A stretch of 38,872 nt of DNA from Clostridia bacterium (lineage in GTDB: Bacteria > Bacillota > Clostridia > Christensenellales > Borkfalkiaceae), in NCBI GenBank assembly GCA_017886545.1, contig JAGHJS010000005.1:1-38872 (forward strand), written 5' to 3'. A program made the translations under genes and the position numbers. Position 1 is the stretch's first letter. Each line of letters opens with the position of its first letter. The notes beneath the pieces were generated by a model that was not told where the DNA came from, searched no databases, and worked only from the letters and a program-made list of their open reading frames with translations. Below, in pieces: positions 16,929 through 27,334 of the stretch.

Positions 16929-16957
16929 ACAGCTGTAAAAGGGAGACTGGAAAAAGT

Positions 16958-19342
16958 ATGGTCTTACGTGAGTGGAAGGTACAAATAGACGGACGGGAGT
17001 TCAGCGGCATCGTGCCTTGCACGGTTTTTTCGCTCCTGCGCGGAAACGGTCTGCCCGAAGAGCTGTACCGCGGTACGAACGAGCGGCAGGCGGAGGCGTA
17101 TTTTTATGCCGAACCCGTGTTCTCCGCCGAATTTACGGCGGACGCCGCCACGCTCGCCAAAAAGCACGCCGAACTGCGCTTTGCCTGCCTCGATACGCTC
17201 TGCGCGGTATACCTGAACGGCGTTTTCCTCGGCAGGGCGGATAACTTCCACCGTGTGTGGCGGTTCAACGCGAAGGGAGCGCTGCGGGAAGGGAAAAACC
17301 GTCTTGAAGTGCGTTTTTTCTCCGCGCTGCGCTATGCGGAGGGGCGCATGGAACAGCTCTATGTGTGGGGCAACTCGCGCGAGAACGGCACGCTCCCCGG
17401 CATCTCGTACGTGCGCAAGCCCTACTATACCTTCGGATGGGATTGGTGCCCGCCTTTCCCCGACGCGGGGATCCTCGGCGAGGTACGCCTTGACGCGTAC
17501 GATCTGCCCCGCCTTCGCGGCGTGCTCGCGGAACAGGAACATACAGGCGGCAAAGTGACGCTGACCGTCACGGCGGAAGGGGAGGGCGACGCAGAAACGT
17601 CGCTGTACGCGCCGGACGGAACGTGCATAGGCAGCGCGCGGGGCGCAAAGGTGCGCTTTACGGTGGATCAGCCGCAGCTCTGGTGGCCGAACGGGTACGG
17701 CGCGCAGCCGCTGTACACCCTGCGCACGGCGCTGTACTGCGGCGGCGTACAGGCGGACGAGAAGGTGCAGCGCGTCGGGCTGCGCACGCTGGCATTGGAT
17801 ACGGCGGAGGACGGGTACGGCAAGGCGTTCGCCTTCGTCTGCAACGGGGTGAAGCTCTTTGCCAAGGGCGCGAACATCATTCCGTACGACTGCCTGCTCT
17901 GGCAGGATACGGCGGCGCGCGAAGAGCGCCTGCTCCGCGAATGCGCGGCGGCAAACTTCAACATGCTCCGCGTATGGGGCGGCGGGTACTACGGTTCCGA
18001 CAGGTTTTACGACCTGTGCGACGAGCTGGGCATCCTCGTCTGGCAGGACTTCATGATCGCCTGCGCGCATATCCGCCTGGACGAAGAGCTGGAAAAAAAC
18101 ATCCTCGCGGAGGCGGAGGAGAACGTGCTGCGCATCCGCAACCATCCCTCGCTGGCGCTTCTTTGCGGGAACAACGAGATGGAGCCGTGCGCGTACGATC
18201 TTTCGGTGCGCAAAAACTTCCCCGATGCGGAAAAGATCGTCGCCGACTACCTGTATTTATACGAAGAGGCGCTCCCCGCGCTGACGGCGCGGCTGGCGCC
18301 GCAGACGGCGTACTGGCCCTCTTCTCCGTCGGCGGGCGGCAATTTTTATGAGAGCGGTTCGCCCGACTACGGCGACAGCCATTTCTGGGGCGTATGGGGC
18401 GAACTGCAGCCTGCAGAGGCATACCGCAAACATGCCTTCCGCTTCCTGAGCGAATTCGGGTTCATCGCCTTCCCTTCTGTACATACGCTGGACGCGTTTT
18501 CTTCGGAACAGGACAGGAACATCTACTCCGAGGTGATGGAGTGCCATCAGAAAAACGCGGCGGGAAACGCGAAATGCGCCTATTATCTGCGCGACTATTT
18601 TTTGTTCCCCTCCGATTTTGAAACGCTGGTGTTAGCAACGCAGTATGTGCAGGCGGACGCGCTGGAAACGGCAATCGCGCACCTGCGCTCCCACTACGGC
18701 AGGTGCATGGGTGCGCTCATCTGGCAGCTCAACGACGCCTACCCCGGTATCACCTTTTCGCTCATCGATTATTACGGGAGAAGGAAGCCCGCGTTCTACG
18801 CCGTGCGGCGCGCCTGTCGAAACGTTTCGCTGTTCGCGGCGCGGAAGGAGAGCGAAGTGGCGCTCACCGCAGTGAACGAAACGGCGGAGGAGCGCACGCT
18901 CACCGCCTCGTTCTGGCTGGCGGACGCAAAATTTGACCGCGTATACGAGCGGGAGATCGCTGTCCGCTGCCCGCCTTTTTCGGCGCAGGAGGTGTTCCGC
19001 GGCGATTTCGGCGCACAGCTTTGCGGGCGTGAGCGCGAACTCTTTTTCGGGTACAAACTCACGGAGGGCGCGGCGGAGCATGCGCGCGGGTCGCTGCTGT
19101 TTGTCCCGCCCAGGCTCTTCCGTTGGGCGAAAGGGGAGATCGGTATCCGCAAAGAGGGGGATACGGTCGCTCTTTCCGCAGACGTATTCAGAAAATTTGT
19201 CAAACTCGAAGGGGACGACGAGCTGCTTCTCAGCGATAACTGCGTCGACCTCATCGAAAAGGGCGAAACGGTCTTGCAGTTGCAGGAAAAAACAGGGGAC
19301 GCGGGCGCGCTGCGCGTGTCATCTCTGCGCGATATAAAATAA
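16958..19342 (+). CDS. GH2 family beta-mannosidase
   Basis: A 794-aa glycoside hydrolase of family 2 that removes terminal beta-linked mannose. It is built as a sugar-binding jelly roll (about residues 1-165, with YFYAEPVF and FGWDWCP), an Ig-like domain, then a TIM barrel. The acid/base Glu is E407 in GNNEMEP and the nucleophile Glu is E499 in FLSEFGF. The barrel also has WGGGYYGSDRFYDLCDELGILVWQDFM, typical of beta-mannosidases. No signal peptide, so it is cytoplasmic and acts on imported oligosaccharides. It leads an operon with a sugar importer 19 bp downstream. A chitobiosyl or glucosaminidase specificity within GH2 is less likely. Confidence 0.92.
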   Translation: MVLREWKVQIDGREFSGIVPCTVFSLLRGNGLPEELYRGTNERQAEAYFYAEPVFSAEFTADAATLAKKHAELRFACLDTLCAVYLNGVFLGRADNFHRVWRFNAKGALREGKNRLEVRFFSALRYAEGRMEQLYVWGNSRENGTLPGISYVRKPYYTFGWDWCPPFPDAGILGEVRLDAYDLPRLRGVLAEQEHTGGKVTLTVTAEGEGDAETSLYAPDGTCIGSARGAKVRFTVDQPQLWWPNGYGAQPLYTLRTALYCGGVQADEKVQRVGLRTLALDTAEDGYGKAFAFVCNGVKLFAKGANIIPYDCLLWQDTAAREERLLRECAAANFNMLRVWGGGYYGSDRFYDLCDELGILVWQDFMIACAHIRLDEELEKNILAEAEENVLRIRNHPSLALLCGNNEMEPCAYDLSVRKNFPDAEKIVADYLYLYEEALPALTARLAPQTAYWPSSPSAGGNFYESGSPDYGDSHFWGVWGELQPAEAYRKHAFRFLSEFGFIAFPSVHTLDAFSSEQDRNIYSEVMECHQKNAAGNAKCAYYLRDYFLFPSDFETLVLATQYVQADALETAIAHLRSHYGRCMGALIWQLNDAYPGITFSLIDYYGRRKPAFYAVRRACRNVSLFAARKESEVALTAVNETAEERTLTASFWLADAKFDRVYEREIAVRCPPFSAQEVFRGDFGAQLCGRERELFFGYKLTEGAAEHARGSLLFVPPRLFRWAKGEIGIRKEGDTVALSADVFRKFVKLEGDDELLLSDNCVDLIEKGETVLQLQEKTGDAGALRVSSLRDIK

Positions 19343-19361
19343 ACAGATCGGAGGATCGGAC

Positions 19362-21104
19362 ATGAAAAAAGGCTTTTTGAAGGTGATTGCCTGCGTATTG
19401 GCGTGCGGCCTGGTCTGCGGTGTCGCGGCGGGCTGCGGCCCGGGCGGTGGGGTCACGGTCGACAATACGCGCACACAACTGTATGTCGGCAACTATGACG
19501 GCGGTCTCGGCAGTATTTGGCTGGAAGAGTTCACCCGTTATTTTGAGAATAAGTATGCCGACGTTTCGTTTGAAGAGGGACGCGTCGGCGTACAGATCGT
19601 GCCGACGAGTGACCGCACGTTCGGCGGCAATACATTGCAAACGACCATTGCAAACAAGCAGGCGGACGTCATCTTCGGCGAGGACATCGTCTATTACAAC
19701 TACACGAACGGGCTGACGATGGACATCACAGACCTTGTGGACGGCACCTGGACGTGGACGGTGGAGGACAGGGACGGCAACCCCGTCACGCTCGGCTCCA
19801 CCTATGACGACAGCACCGATACGACCATCTACGCCAAAATGAACGAGTCCGAGCGCGCCTATTACGACGCGGACGGCAGGTTCTACGGTGTACCTTACTA
19901 CTACGGCAATGTGACTATCACTTATAACGAAGATATTTTCGAGAGTGCAGGCGCCTTCTTCAAAGAGGGGAAGTCCGCCGCCGATTTCAGCGAGAGCGCG
20001 CAGAACTGGGACGAGATATTCGGGCAGAAAGCGGACGGCCCCTCCGCCGGACCGGATGGTCAGCCCGAAACAAGCGACGACGGGCTGCCCGCCACATACG
20101 ACGACTTTTTCCTGCTGTGCCGCTTTTTAAAAGATGAAGGCAGCGTCAACGGCAAAAAGATCATGCCGCTCGTCATCTGCGGTACGTATAACGGCTATCT
20201 GCTCGACTTTTTGGAGACGATGCTGGCGGATGCCGAGGGGGCGGAACAGTTCAATCTCAATCTGACGGGCGAAGGAGAGGCGAAAACACTCGGCACGGTG
20301 GACGGCAGCGGGAATTTCGTCCCCGACGCGGAGGAGACGCTGATCGGTGCGGCATACAATAACAGGAATCAGCTGCAGAGACAAAAGGGAAGATACGACG
20401 TGCTCAGGTTCGCATATGAATTTGCGCATTCCAACAGTTTTGAAGAGTCGAGCATGAGCTCTTCCGGGTATACCAATATCGTTGCGCAGAATTTGTTCAT
20501 TAACGGGAACAGTAACTATGCCTATGCGATGCTGCTTGACGGGAACTGGTGGGAGAGCGAAGCGACGAGTACCTTCAACAGGCTCGGCGAGAATGCGAAA
20601 CAGAACTTTAATTTCAAGTCGATGCCGATCCCTAAAGCGTCTCAGGAGGACGTCAAGGCGGACCAGGGCGCACGCACCTACGTTTCCACAAACTACAACA
20701 GTGTCCTTATCAACAACAACATCGCCGATAACGAGATCCGCAAGAATCTTGCGAAATTGTTTGTATATGAGTTCCATACTAACGAACAGCTTTCGCAGTT
20801 TAACAGCATCACAGGGCTTGTTCGTCCGTACGAATACGAGATCGATAAGGAATCATCGTATTGGCAGAATATGTCACCCTATGCGCAGAGCATGTACAAA
20901 TTGTATGTGGAAGATCCCAATGTCACGCTGCTGTTCGGGCAGACGAAACTATCCATTGCCGATTCGAGTTACGAGATCGATAACTGGACGTTCTATTCGA
21001 AAGTAGACGATGATACCTATGCGAACCCTATCAGGAGTTTCTATCAGAACAGCTCGCTGACGGCGGCGGACTATTTCAAGGGGCTTTTGACTGCGCACAG
21101 TTAA
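19362..21104 (+). CDS. Sugar ABC transporter substrate-binding lipoprotein
   Basis: A 580-aa extracellular binding lipoprotein (family 1 type). The signal peptide ends in VAAGC with Cys25 as lipidation site. Regions such as NFNFKSMPIP and YSKVDDDTY..PIRSFYQ fit the C-terminal lobe of carbohydrate-binding SBPs. At 580 residues it is longer than the usual 400-450, which suggests a large ligand such as an oligosaccharide. GGAGG precedes the ATG, and it is followed within 14 bp by two permease genes. Position after a beta-mannosidase suggests mannose-containing oligosaccharides as substrate; that is inference. Confidence 0.9.
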   Translation: MKKGFLKVIACVLACGLVCGVAAGCGPGGGVTVDNTRTQLYVGNYDGGLGSIWLEEFTRYFENKYADVSFEEGRVGVQIVPTSDRTFGGNTLQTTIANKQADVIFGEDIVYYNYTNGLTMDITDLVDGTWTWTVEDRDGNPVTLGSTYDDSTDTTIYAKMNESERAYYDADGRFYGVPYYYGNVTITYNEDIFESAGAFFKEGKSAADFSESAQNWDEIFGQKADGPSAGPDGQPETSDDGLPATYDDFFLLCRFLKDEGSVNGKKIMPLVICGTYNGYLLDFLETMLADAEGAEQFNLNLTGEGEAKTLGTVDGSGNFVPDAEETLIGAAYNNRNQLQRQKGRYDVLRFAYEFAHSNSFEESSMSSSGYTNIVAQNLFINGNSNYAYAMLLDGNWWESEATSTFNRLGENAKQNFNFKSMPIPKASQEDVKADQGARTYVSTNYNSVLINNNIADNEIRKNLAKLFVYEFHTNEQLSQFNSITGLVRPYEYEIDKESSYWQNMSPYAQSMYKLYVEDPNVTLLFGQTKLSIADSSYEIDNWTFYSKVDDDTYANPIRSFYQNSSLTAADYFKGLLTAHS

Positions 21105-21117
21105 GAAGGAAACAGTG

Positions 21118-22068
21118 ATGAAAGCCAAACAACAGAAAAATTCCTTCGGGATGTTCGGGAAAAAGGCGAAGATATTCTATGCTCTTATGTTGATCTTTCC
21201 CGTCGCGCAGTTTGCCTTTTTCTATATCGGAGTGAATTTTAACTCCTTATTAATGGCGTTTCAAAGGTATGAGCTCATCGACGGGCAGTTGCAGCTGATG
21301 GGTGCGGGGTTCGAAAACATTGCCGAGTTTTTCCGCTGGATCGGCAGCGGAGACGCGTTTTTATCGCTGCTCGGGAATACGATGATCATTTATGCAATCG
21401 GTTTGGTCATCGGATTAGGCGGCGGGCTTTGCTTCTCCTTCTATATCTATAAACGCCGTTTCGGCAGCAGAGTTTTCCGTGTCGTGCTTTTTCTTCCTTC
21501 TATTCTTTCGGCGATCGTTCTCTCGCTCATGTGGGAAAAATTTCTCAATGACGGTGTCATCAATATCGCGCGGGATCTGTTGAACGATCCGGAGATCCAC
21601 GATATACGGTATACGGCGCAGGGGCAGTTCTGGATGGTCGCGGGGTTCAACGTACTCATGTGCTTCGGCAGCAGCGTGTTGCTTTTCACGGGTACGATGG
21701 ACCAGATCGACGAAAGCGTGGCGGAATATGCAAAGATCGACGGCTGCACGCCCTTGCAGGAGTTTCTTCGTATTACGCTCCCCATGGTCTTCCCGACGGT
21801 ACGCACTTTTGTTATCATGGGCGTGGGCGGCATCTTCATCAACCAGGCATATATGCTGAACTTCTATGCGCTCGGCGATACGGGCGACGCGGCGGCGCCG
21901 TACAGCGTGTTCGGGTACTTCTTCTTCCGCGACATGTACGATCCGAACGCATCGCTGTCAAGTTATCCGTATATGGCTGCGATCGGCGTCATCTTTACGA
22001 TCTGTGCGGCTCCTCTCACGTTCGGCGTCAAATATCTGCTTGAACGGTTCGGGCCGAAGGAGGAGTAA
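21118..22068 (+). CDS. Sugar ABC permease, MalF/UgpA type
   Basis: A 316-aa integral membrane permease with six predicted helices and the EAA loop YAKIDGCTPLQEFLRITLPMV that docks the ATPase. The start is taken as ATG 21118 with AGAAGGA seven bases upstream; a GTG immediately before is in frame. It forms a heterodimer with the next gene product. No ATPase gene is present in the locus, so a shared MsmX-like ATPase elsewhere is probably used. Confidence 0.93.
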   Translation: MKAKQQKNSFGMFGKKAKIFYALMLIFPVAQFAFFYIGVNFNSLLMAFQRYELIDGQLQLMGAGFENIAEFFRWIGSGDAFLSLLGNTMIIYAIGLVIGLGGGLCFSFYIYKRRFGSRVFRVVLFLPSILSAIVLSLMWEKFLNDGVINIARDLLNDPEIHDIRYTAQGQFWMVAGFNVLMCFGSSVLLFTGTMDQIDESVAEYAKIDGCTPLQEFLRITLPMVFPTVRTFVIMGVGGIFINQAYMLNFYALGDTGDAAAPYSVFGYFFFRDMYDPNASLSSYPYMAAIGVIFTICAAPLTFGVKYLLERFGPKEE

Positions 22069-22070
22069 GT

Positions 22071-23033
22071 ATGGAACTTTCCGTTAACGAAAAAAACGAA
22101 CGGCAGAATGCCGCGCCTGAGGGCAAAGAGGAAAAACCGCGCAGAGCAGGAAAACCGAAAGAAAAGTTCGGGGTGTTCAACGTTGTTTTGCTTGTGTTTC
22201 TGTGTCTGTTCAGTTTCGTATTGTTCGTCGTTATCTTTTGGAGTTTGATCGCGTCATTGACGGACGGAACAATGTATGAAATTGAAGGGGTCAAGTACGG
22301 ATTTCCGATCCAATATTTTACGCTTGATAATTACATCAATGCGTATATAAATTTAAAGGTGACGATCTCGTCTGCGCAGGGGAATACAGAGGTTTATACG
22401 CTGCAGCTCCTGTTCAATTCACTTGTGTATGCGGTCGGCAGTTCTTTGATCATGACTTTTGTAACCTGCACGATGGCGTATCTGTCTGCGAAATATCCGT
22501 TCCGGTTGAGTAAGATCATTTACAACGTCGTCATCGTGGTCATGATCATCCCCATCGTCGGCGAACTGCCGTCCATGTCGCGGATGCTCACCTATGTCGG
22601 GTTGTATAACAATATAGTCGGTATGTACCTTATGCGCGCAGGGTTTACAAATATGTATTTCCTGGTGTTCTATGCAACGTTCAAAAGCGTTTCCTGGTCA
22701 TACGGCGAAAGCGCATTCATGGACGGCGCCAGCCACCTGCGCGTGTATGTAAGTATTTTTCTTCCGTTGGTCAAATCTATTTTTTTCACGGTGTTTCTTC
22801 TGAACTTCATCGTGTTCTGGAACGAGTACCAGATCCCGATGGTTTTGCTGCCGTCCATGCCCACGATCGCACAGGGCGTGTACGAGGCAAAACTGAGTTA
22901 TGACATTGCACTTGCGTTTACACCGTCAAAAATTGCGGTCGGTATGCTCGTTTGTGTTCCCACGCTTGTGCTGTTTGTTGTGTTCAACAAACGGCTGATG
23001 GGCAACCTTTCGGCGGGCGGTCTTAAGGGCTGA
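22071..23033 (+). CDS. Sugar ABC permease, MalG/UgpE type
   Basis: A 320-aa permease with a charged 34-residue N-terminal tail (Lys/Glu/Pro-rich), six helices and the EAA loop GESAFMDGASHLRVYVSIFLPLV. It starts 2 bp after the partner permease, with AAGGAGG inside the partner's last codons, so translation is probably coupled. Base composition is clearly less GC-rich than in the housekeeping genes. Confidence 0.93.
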   Translation: MELSVNEKNERQNAAPEGKEEKPRRAGKPKEKFGVFNVVLLVFLCLFSFVLFVVIFWSLIASLTDGTMYEIEGVKYGFPIQYFTLDNYINAYINLKVTISSAQGNTEVYTLQLLFNSLVYAVGSSLIMTFVTCTMAYLSAKYPFRLSKIIYNVVIVVMIIPIVGELPSMSRMLTYVGLYNNIVGMYLMRAGFTNMYFLVFYATFKSVSWSYGESAFMDGASHLRVYVSIFLPLVKSIFFTVFLLNFIVFWNEYQIPMVLLPSMPTIAQGVYEAKLSYDIALAFTPSKIAVGMLVCVPTLVLFVVFNKRLMGNLSAGGLKG

Positions 23034-23085
23034 ACCGGATGAATGTATCGGTGCACAGAAAACAAGGAGGAAAATGAGGAAAATC

Positions 23086-26000
23086 ATGACGAAATGCAAA
23101 AAATGGCTGTTCGCGCTTGTGTTTGCGGTCTGTGCCGCCCTAATTGCCGGAGGAGTCCTGCTCGGGGTTTCGGCGGCGTCGATATATACGACGGAAGATA
23201 TTTTTTCTTTCCGTAATATTGTCAGTTACCGCGGGCAGGCATTGGATGATTCAGACCGTTCTGCCCTTGCCGTGACAACGGGGATCGGCGGAGAGGTCTT
23301 TGTCAACGGCGAACAGTCCGGAGCGTTTTCCTGGGAGATAGGCACAGAAAAGATCTCCTCATATGAAGTCGTTTTCGCGGATGTTGAGAGCGGAGATGCG
23401 TTTTCTTTTGAAGCGCGGCTCTCCGGAGCGCGCGCTGTTGTAACGCTTTCTTATGTTGCGGACGGGAAAAGCCGTGAGGTTTCATCTGTCACGGGGCAGA
23501 ATGCGGCAAAGATCAATTATTTGTTCGATCCTTCCGATATGTCCGTACGCGTTGCATTCGAGTCCGGCGGACAGGATTTCGGTGTCGATTGGAACGACTG
23601 TTCCGAGTTCGCGCGCTATGATGTATCGCTGCGCGTTACGGGTGTTTCCGGGGAAGGCATCGTGAATATATATTCGGTCTGCGGTTACGGGTGTATTACC
23701 GACAACATGTACGAATCGAATACGTTTGCGCCCTCCCTTTATGCAAAGGCGGAGACGAATGCCGTCGTCGGGGGGGGGTACGCCTTGCCCGTCCCGTATG
23801 CGTCCGTCCTCGGCGGCGAAACGATTTCGCAGATCGATGCGGAGGTATATGAAAACGGATCGCTCGTGGCTGAGGGCACTGTTCCGGACGAGCTCAGCAC
23901 GGTGACGTTTACGGAGAGCGGCAATGCGGAAATCACGTATACCGCAGTTTCGGCGAACGGGGTCCGTTCGGTCAAAACAGTAAGTATAGAGGTTATGGAG
24001 GCGGACGATGTCACCAACACATTCGCTCCTTCTTCAGATTGCACGGACATCACCATAGGCACAAATACCGAACACCTCCTGCCTTATGTCGAAAATGTTT
24101 CTACGTTTAATGTATCGGAAAATCGTCGCACGGCTTCGATCGTCACGGTGAGTGACGGAGAAGGGAACCCTCTTGAAGGATGGGACGGAATTGTGAACAG
24201 TACCGGGCAGACGATTCGCTTTGAAAAGGCCGGCGAATACACCGTGACCTTTGCGGACCGTTCCGGATTTGGGAATACGCTTTCCTATACGGTGACCGTT
24301 GATGACGAGAAGGTCGGTATCGACGGGATAGAGACGGAAGAATTTTATGTGAGCGGTTCCGAATTTGAATTGCAGCAGGCGAATTTGTATTACAAGGGCG
24401 AAAGCAAGGCGGCGGATGTTTCTGTTTTTGCTCCCGACGGGACGGAATATACAGCTGCATTTACCTTCGGTATGAGCGGGATTTACCGTCTTGTTTACAG
24501 CGCGGAGTTGGGCGGACAAGTCAGAACGGTCGAAATTCCGCTTACAGTGTATGACCGCTCCGACAGCTATTTTTCCAGCCGTACCAGCGAGGTAGCGTAC
24601 GAATCATATGGAGAGGACGATGCAGGAGTGGTGATTACCTCTTCCTCCAGCGATGAAGTCGTCTTTGAGCGGGTCATTGACGTTTCCGGCGCAAAGGTCG
24701 AAACGGAGCTAATTACGACGGAGCCAAACGGCAGCGAAACGTTCTTGCAGATCAAAGACAAGGATAATCCGTCCGGTTACTGTCTGATAGATTTGCGCGG
24801 TAATAATTCGAGTGCTTCGACGCTTGATTTTTCCTGCATCTATATTCGGGTGACCGATCTGTATGATGAAAACAATTATTTCGAAATCCGTGTTTTGGAC
24901 GGGGCATATTACAATACTCCCGGAAGCTTTATCCGAGCGCGGGCGTCGGGGCAGAGCTTTGGCGGACTTGCCGTGCGCAATAACCGTTACAACGAAGAGG
25001 GACAGGAGCAGCTCGGCGTTACGCGCGATTCATTCAATCCGAGCGGCGGTTTCCTGATGAGCTATAATTTCCTCACTGACGGGTATAACCATAACCGCCA
25101 TCTCCGTTTGTATTACGACAATGAGGAAAAAGCCCTTTTTGGGGCCACGCAGTTGCAATTTGCGACGCTCATTTATGATTTTGACGATCCGAGATTTTCG
25201 TCGAATCCTTGGGACGGCTTTACGACGGGCGAAGTTAAAGTGAGTGTGACGCTCAGCAATATCAGCAATTCGGCATCTCTCGTGTTGTTTGAGGTCGGCG
25301 ATTATGATCTGACTTCTGAATATCAGACGGATACGACCTCGCCGGTCCTTACGTTGGACGAAGCGGCGGAGGTGCAGACGTATGCGATCGTCGGCAAGCC
25401 GTTCAGAGTGTTTGATGCGGGTTCTTCGGATAAGAACTGGTCCGACGTCGTTGTGCAGGCTTATCTCGGGGAAGAGGAGATCCCCATCGTCAACGGAACA
25501 TTTACGCCTGACCGCCCCGCCGTATACATGCTCATGTATTATGCGGTCGATGCGTTCGGTAACAGATCGGAGCCGGAATATGTGTCCGTTCGTGCGCAGA
25601 GCGCACAGCCCGGCATCGCGCTGACGGCGAGCGGGCGCGAAACCTCTGCCGTTCTCGGCAGGAGCTATACATTGCCCGAGTACGAACTGAGCGGCGCGAG
25701 CGGACAGATCACAGAATTTTACGGGTATCGTTTAAAAGGGAGCGGAACGTTCATCGGCGTGGAAAACGGCAGGATTGATTTCCCTGCTACGGGGACGTAT
25801 GAGATCCTTTATAAAGTGACAGATTACCTCGCGCAGAGCGCGCAGGATCTGTATGAAGTCACTGTCGTAGCATCCGATGAACCGCTCGTGGAGGAAGAGT
25901 TCTCCTTCTATCCCGTGTTGTACGGCGGCTTTGCTTACGAGATCCCTACGCTTCCGGCGTTTGTTTATACGAATCAAGGAACGGAACAGGCGGAGGAAAC

Positions 26001-27306
26001 TGTTGCGATTTATGACGGCGATACGCTGCTGGCACAGCTTCAGCCCGGCGAGAGCTATACGCCTTCCGCGTCGCTCGCCGGAAAAACGTTGACAGTGCAA
26101 TATAGTATCAGCGGAGCGGCGCAACTCCGTACGTATGAGTGCGAAGTGCGGGCTATGGACGGAAACGACAAGTCTGTATATTTTACAGCTGACGAAGGCG
26201 TTACGTATAGGCAGGAGAATTTGCTGGAGGATGCGGAGGCGGTATTGGGGACCGGTGCAAGACCCGTGTTTACGATGTCTGCCGATGCCGGGGTCGCGTT
26301 CAAGAAGGAATTGCTTGCGGAAAATTTCAGCGTGGTGTTCTATTTCCCGCAGGGGGCGGAGTCCGTTTCGTCGGTAAAGTTGACCATTACCGACAGCAGG
26401 GATCCTTCTGAAGAGATCGCGATCACGCTGCAACAGCAACCAAGCGGAATGGCTGCCACCTTGGACGGTTCGGCGTGGATCGCATGTGCGGGGAGTTGGG
26501 CGGATGTATCGGGTGTGCTGATCGCCTTTTCCGCGGAGGACGGGGCCTTTACAGACGGCGTCGGTAATTCCATCGGATCTCCTGTACAGACGACGGACGG
26601 TGGATCCTTTACAGGATTTTCAAGCGGGAAAGTTTATTTCCGTATCGATCTTACGGGAGTGACGTCCGAAGTGAGCCTTTGCATTGCGGAGATCAACAAC
26701 CAACAGATGAGCATGTCGGTGGACCGCGTTGCGCCCGAGTTATTCATTCAGGGCTGGTATGACGATTACGATCTCGGCGATACGGTGACGGTCCTTCCCG
26801 CTGTATCAGATGACGTACTGAATCAGGCGACGACTCCCACGGTCAGCGTGCAGTTGGGCGGTACATATCTGAAAGATCTCAACGGTCTGACGCTGCAGAA
26901 TGTTCCCGCCGACCAAACGTATGATTTCCGTATAGAAGAGTATGGTACATATACCATTCTGTATTCGAGTTCGGATACCTCATCCCGCGGCAATCTGCGG
27001 ACAGAGACGGTTTCCTTTATCGTCGTGGATAAAGAGCCGCCCGTTGCCGCGCTTTCGCAGAGCAGTCTCACCGTCTCTGCGGGAGAAAGTGTCGATCTTG
27101 CGGCAATGCTTACGGTCAGTGATAACATAACGCCGTCGGGCGAGCTTCGTACGGTCATATCCGTCAGGAAAAACCGTTTGCGCGAGTATGTCGGGGAGAG
27201 CGGAACATATACCTTTACCGAGGCGGGGCGCTATTATGTTGATTATCTCGTGCGGGACGGTGCGGAAAACCTCGTTATCGTCACGCTGACAGTCACGGCA
27301 GAGTAA
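23086..27306 (+). CDS. Giant secreted Ig-like/beta-sandwich protein
   Basis: About 1,406 aa with a signal peptide (MTKCKKWLFALVFAVCAALI.., cleavage near VSAAS), no lipobox, no sortase motif and no C-terminal anchor. By eye it contains three similar beta-sandwich modules of about 150-200 residues (about 35-215, 500-755 and 1060-1225), which look like carbohydrate-binding or LamG-like folds. Between and after them are Ig/HYR-like domains (TSPVLTLDEAAEV.., VAPELFIQGW.., EPPVAALSQSS..) rich in Thr, Ser and Tyr. No catalytic motif is recognised. A role in holding glycans at the surface for the neighbouring importer is inferred. The start is ambiguous: ATG 23086 has GAGGA at 5 bases; ATG 23074 lies only 3 bases from AAGGAGG. 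Confidence 0.8.
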   Translation: MTKCKKWLFALVFAVCAALIAGGVLLGVSAASIYTTEDIFSFRNIVSYRGQALDDSDRSALAVTTGIGGEVFVNGEQSGAFSWEIGTEKISSYEVVFADVESGDAFSFEARLSGARAVVTLSYVADGKSREVSSVTGQNAAKINYLFDPSDMSVRVAFESGGQDFGVDWNDCSEFARYDVSLRVTGVSGEGIVNIYSVCGYGCITDNMYESNTFAPSLYAKAETNAVVGGGYALPVPYASVLGGETISQIDAEVYENGSLVAEGTVPDELSTVTFTESGNAEITYTAVSANGVRSVKTVSIEVMEADDVTNTFAPSSDCTDITIGTNTEHLLPYVENVSTFNVSENRRTASIVTVSDGEGNPLEGWDGIVNSTGQTIRFEKAGEYTVTFADRSGFGNTLSYTVTVDDEKVGIDGIETEEFYVSGSEFELQQANLYYKGESKAADVSVFAPDGTEYTAAFTFGMSGIYRLVYSAELGGQVRTVEIPLTVYDRSDSYFSSRTSEVAYESYGEDDAGVVITSSSSDEVVFERVIDVSGAKVETELITTEPNGSETFLQIKDKDNPSGYCLIDLRGNNSSASTLDFSCIYIRVTDLYDENNYFEIRVLDGAYYNTPGSFIRARASGQSFGGLAVRNNRYNEEGQEQLGVTRDSFNPSGGFLMSYNFLTDGYNHNRHLRLYYDNEEKALFGATQLQFATLIYDFDDPRFSSNPWDGFTTGEVKVSVTLSNISNSASLVLFEVGDYDLTSEYQTDTTSPVLTLDEAAEVQTYAIVGKPFRVFDAGSSDKNWSDVVVQAYLGEEEIPIVNGTFTPDRPAVYMLMYYAVDAFGNRSEPEYVSVRAQSAQPGIALTASGRETSAVLGRSYTLPEYELSGASGQITEFYGYRLKGSGTFIGVENGRIDFPATGTYEILYKVTDYLAQSAQDLYEVTVVASDEPLVEEEFSFYPVLYGGFAYEIPTLPAFVYTNQGTEQAEETVAIYDGDTLLAQLQPGESYTPSASLAGKTLTVQYSISGAAQLRTYECEVRAMDGNDKSVYFTADEGVTYRQENLLEDAEAVLGTGARPVFTMSADAGVAFKKELLAENFSVVFYFPQGAESVSSVKLTITDSRDPSEEIAITLQQQPSGMAATLDGSAWIACAGSWADVSGVLIAFSAEDGAFTDGVGNSIGSPVQTTDGGSFTGFSSGKVYFRIDLTGVTSEVSLCIAEINNQQMSMSVDRVAPELFIQGWYDDYDLGDTVTVLPAVSDDVLNQATTPTVSVQLGGTYLKDLNGLTLQNVPADQTYDFRIEEYGTYTILYSSSDTSSRGNLRTETVSFIVVDKEPPVAALSQSSLTVSAGESVDLAAMLTVSDNITPSGELRTVISVRKNRLREYVGESGTYTFTEAGRYYVDYLVRDGAENLVIVTLTVTAE

Positions 27307-27334
27307 CGTTGCGGATCGACCAGGAGAAATAAAC

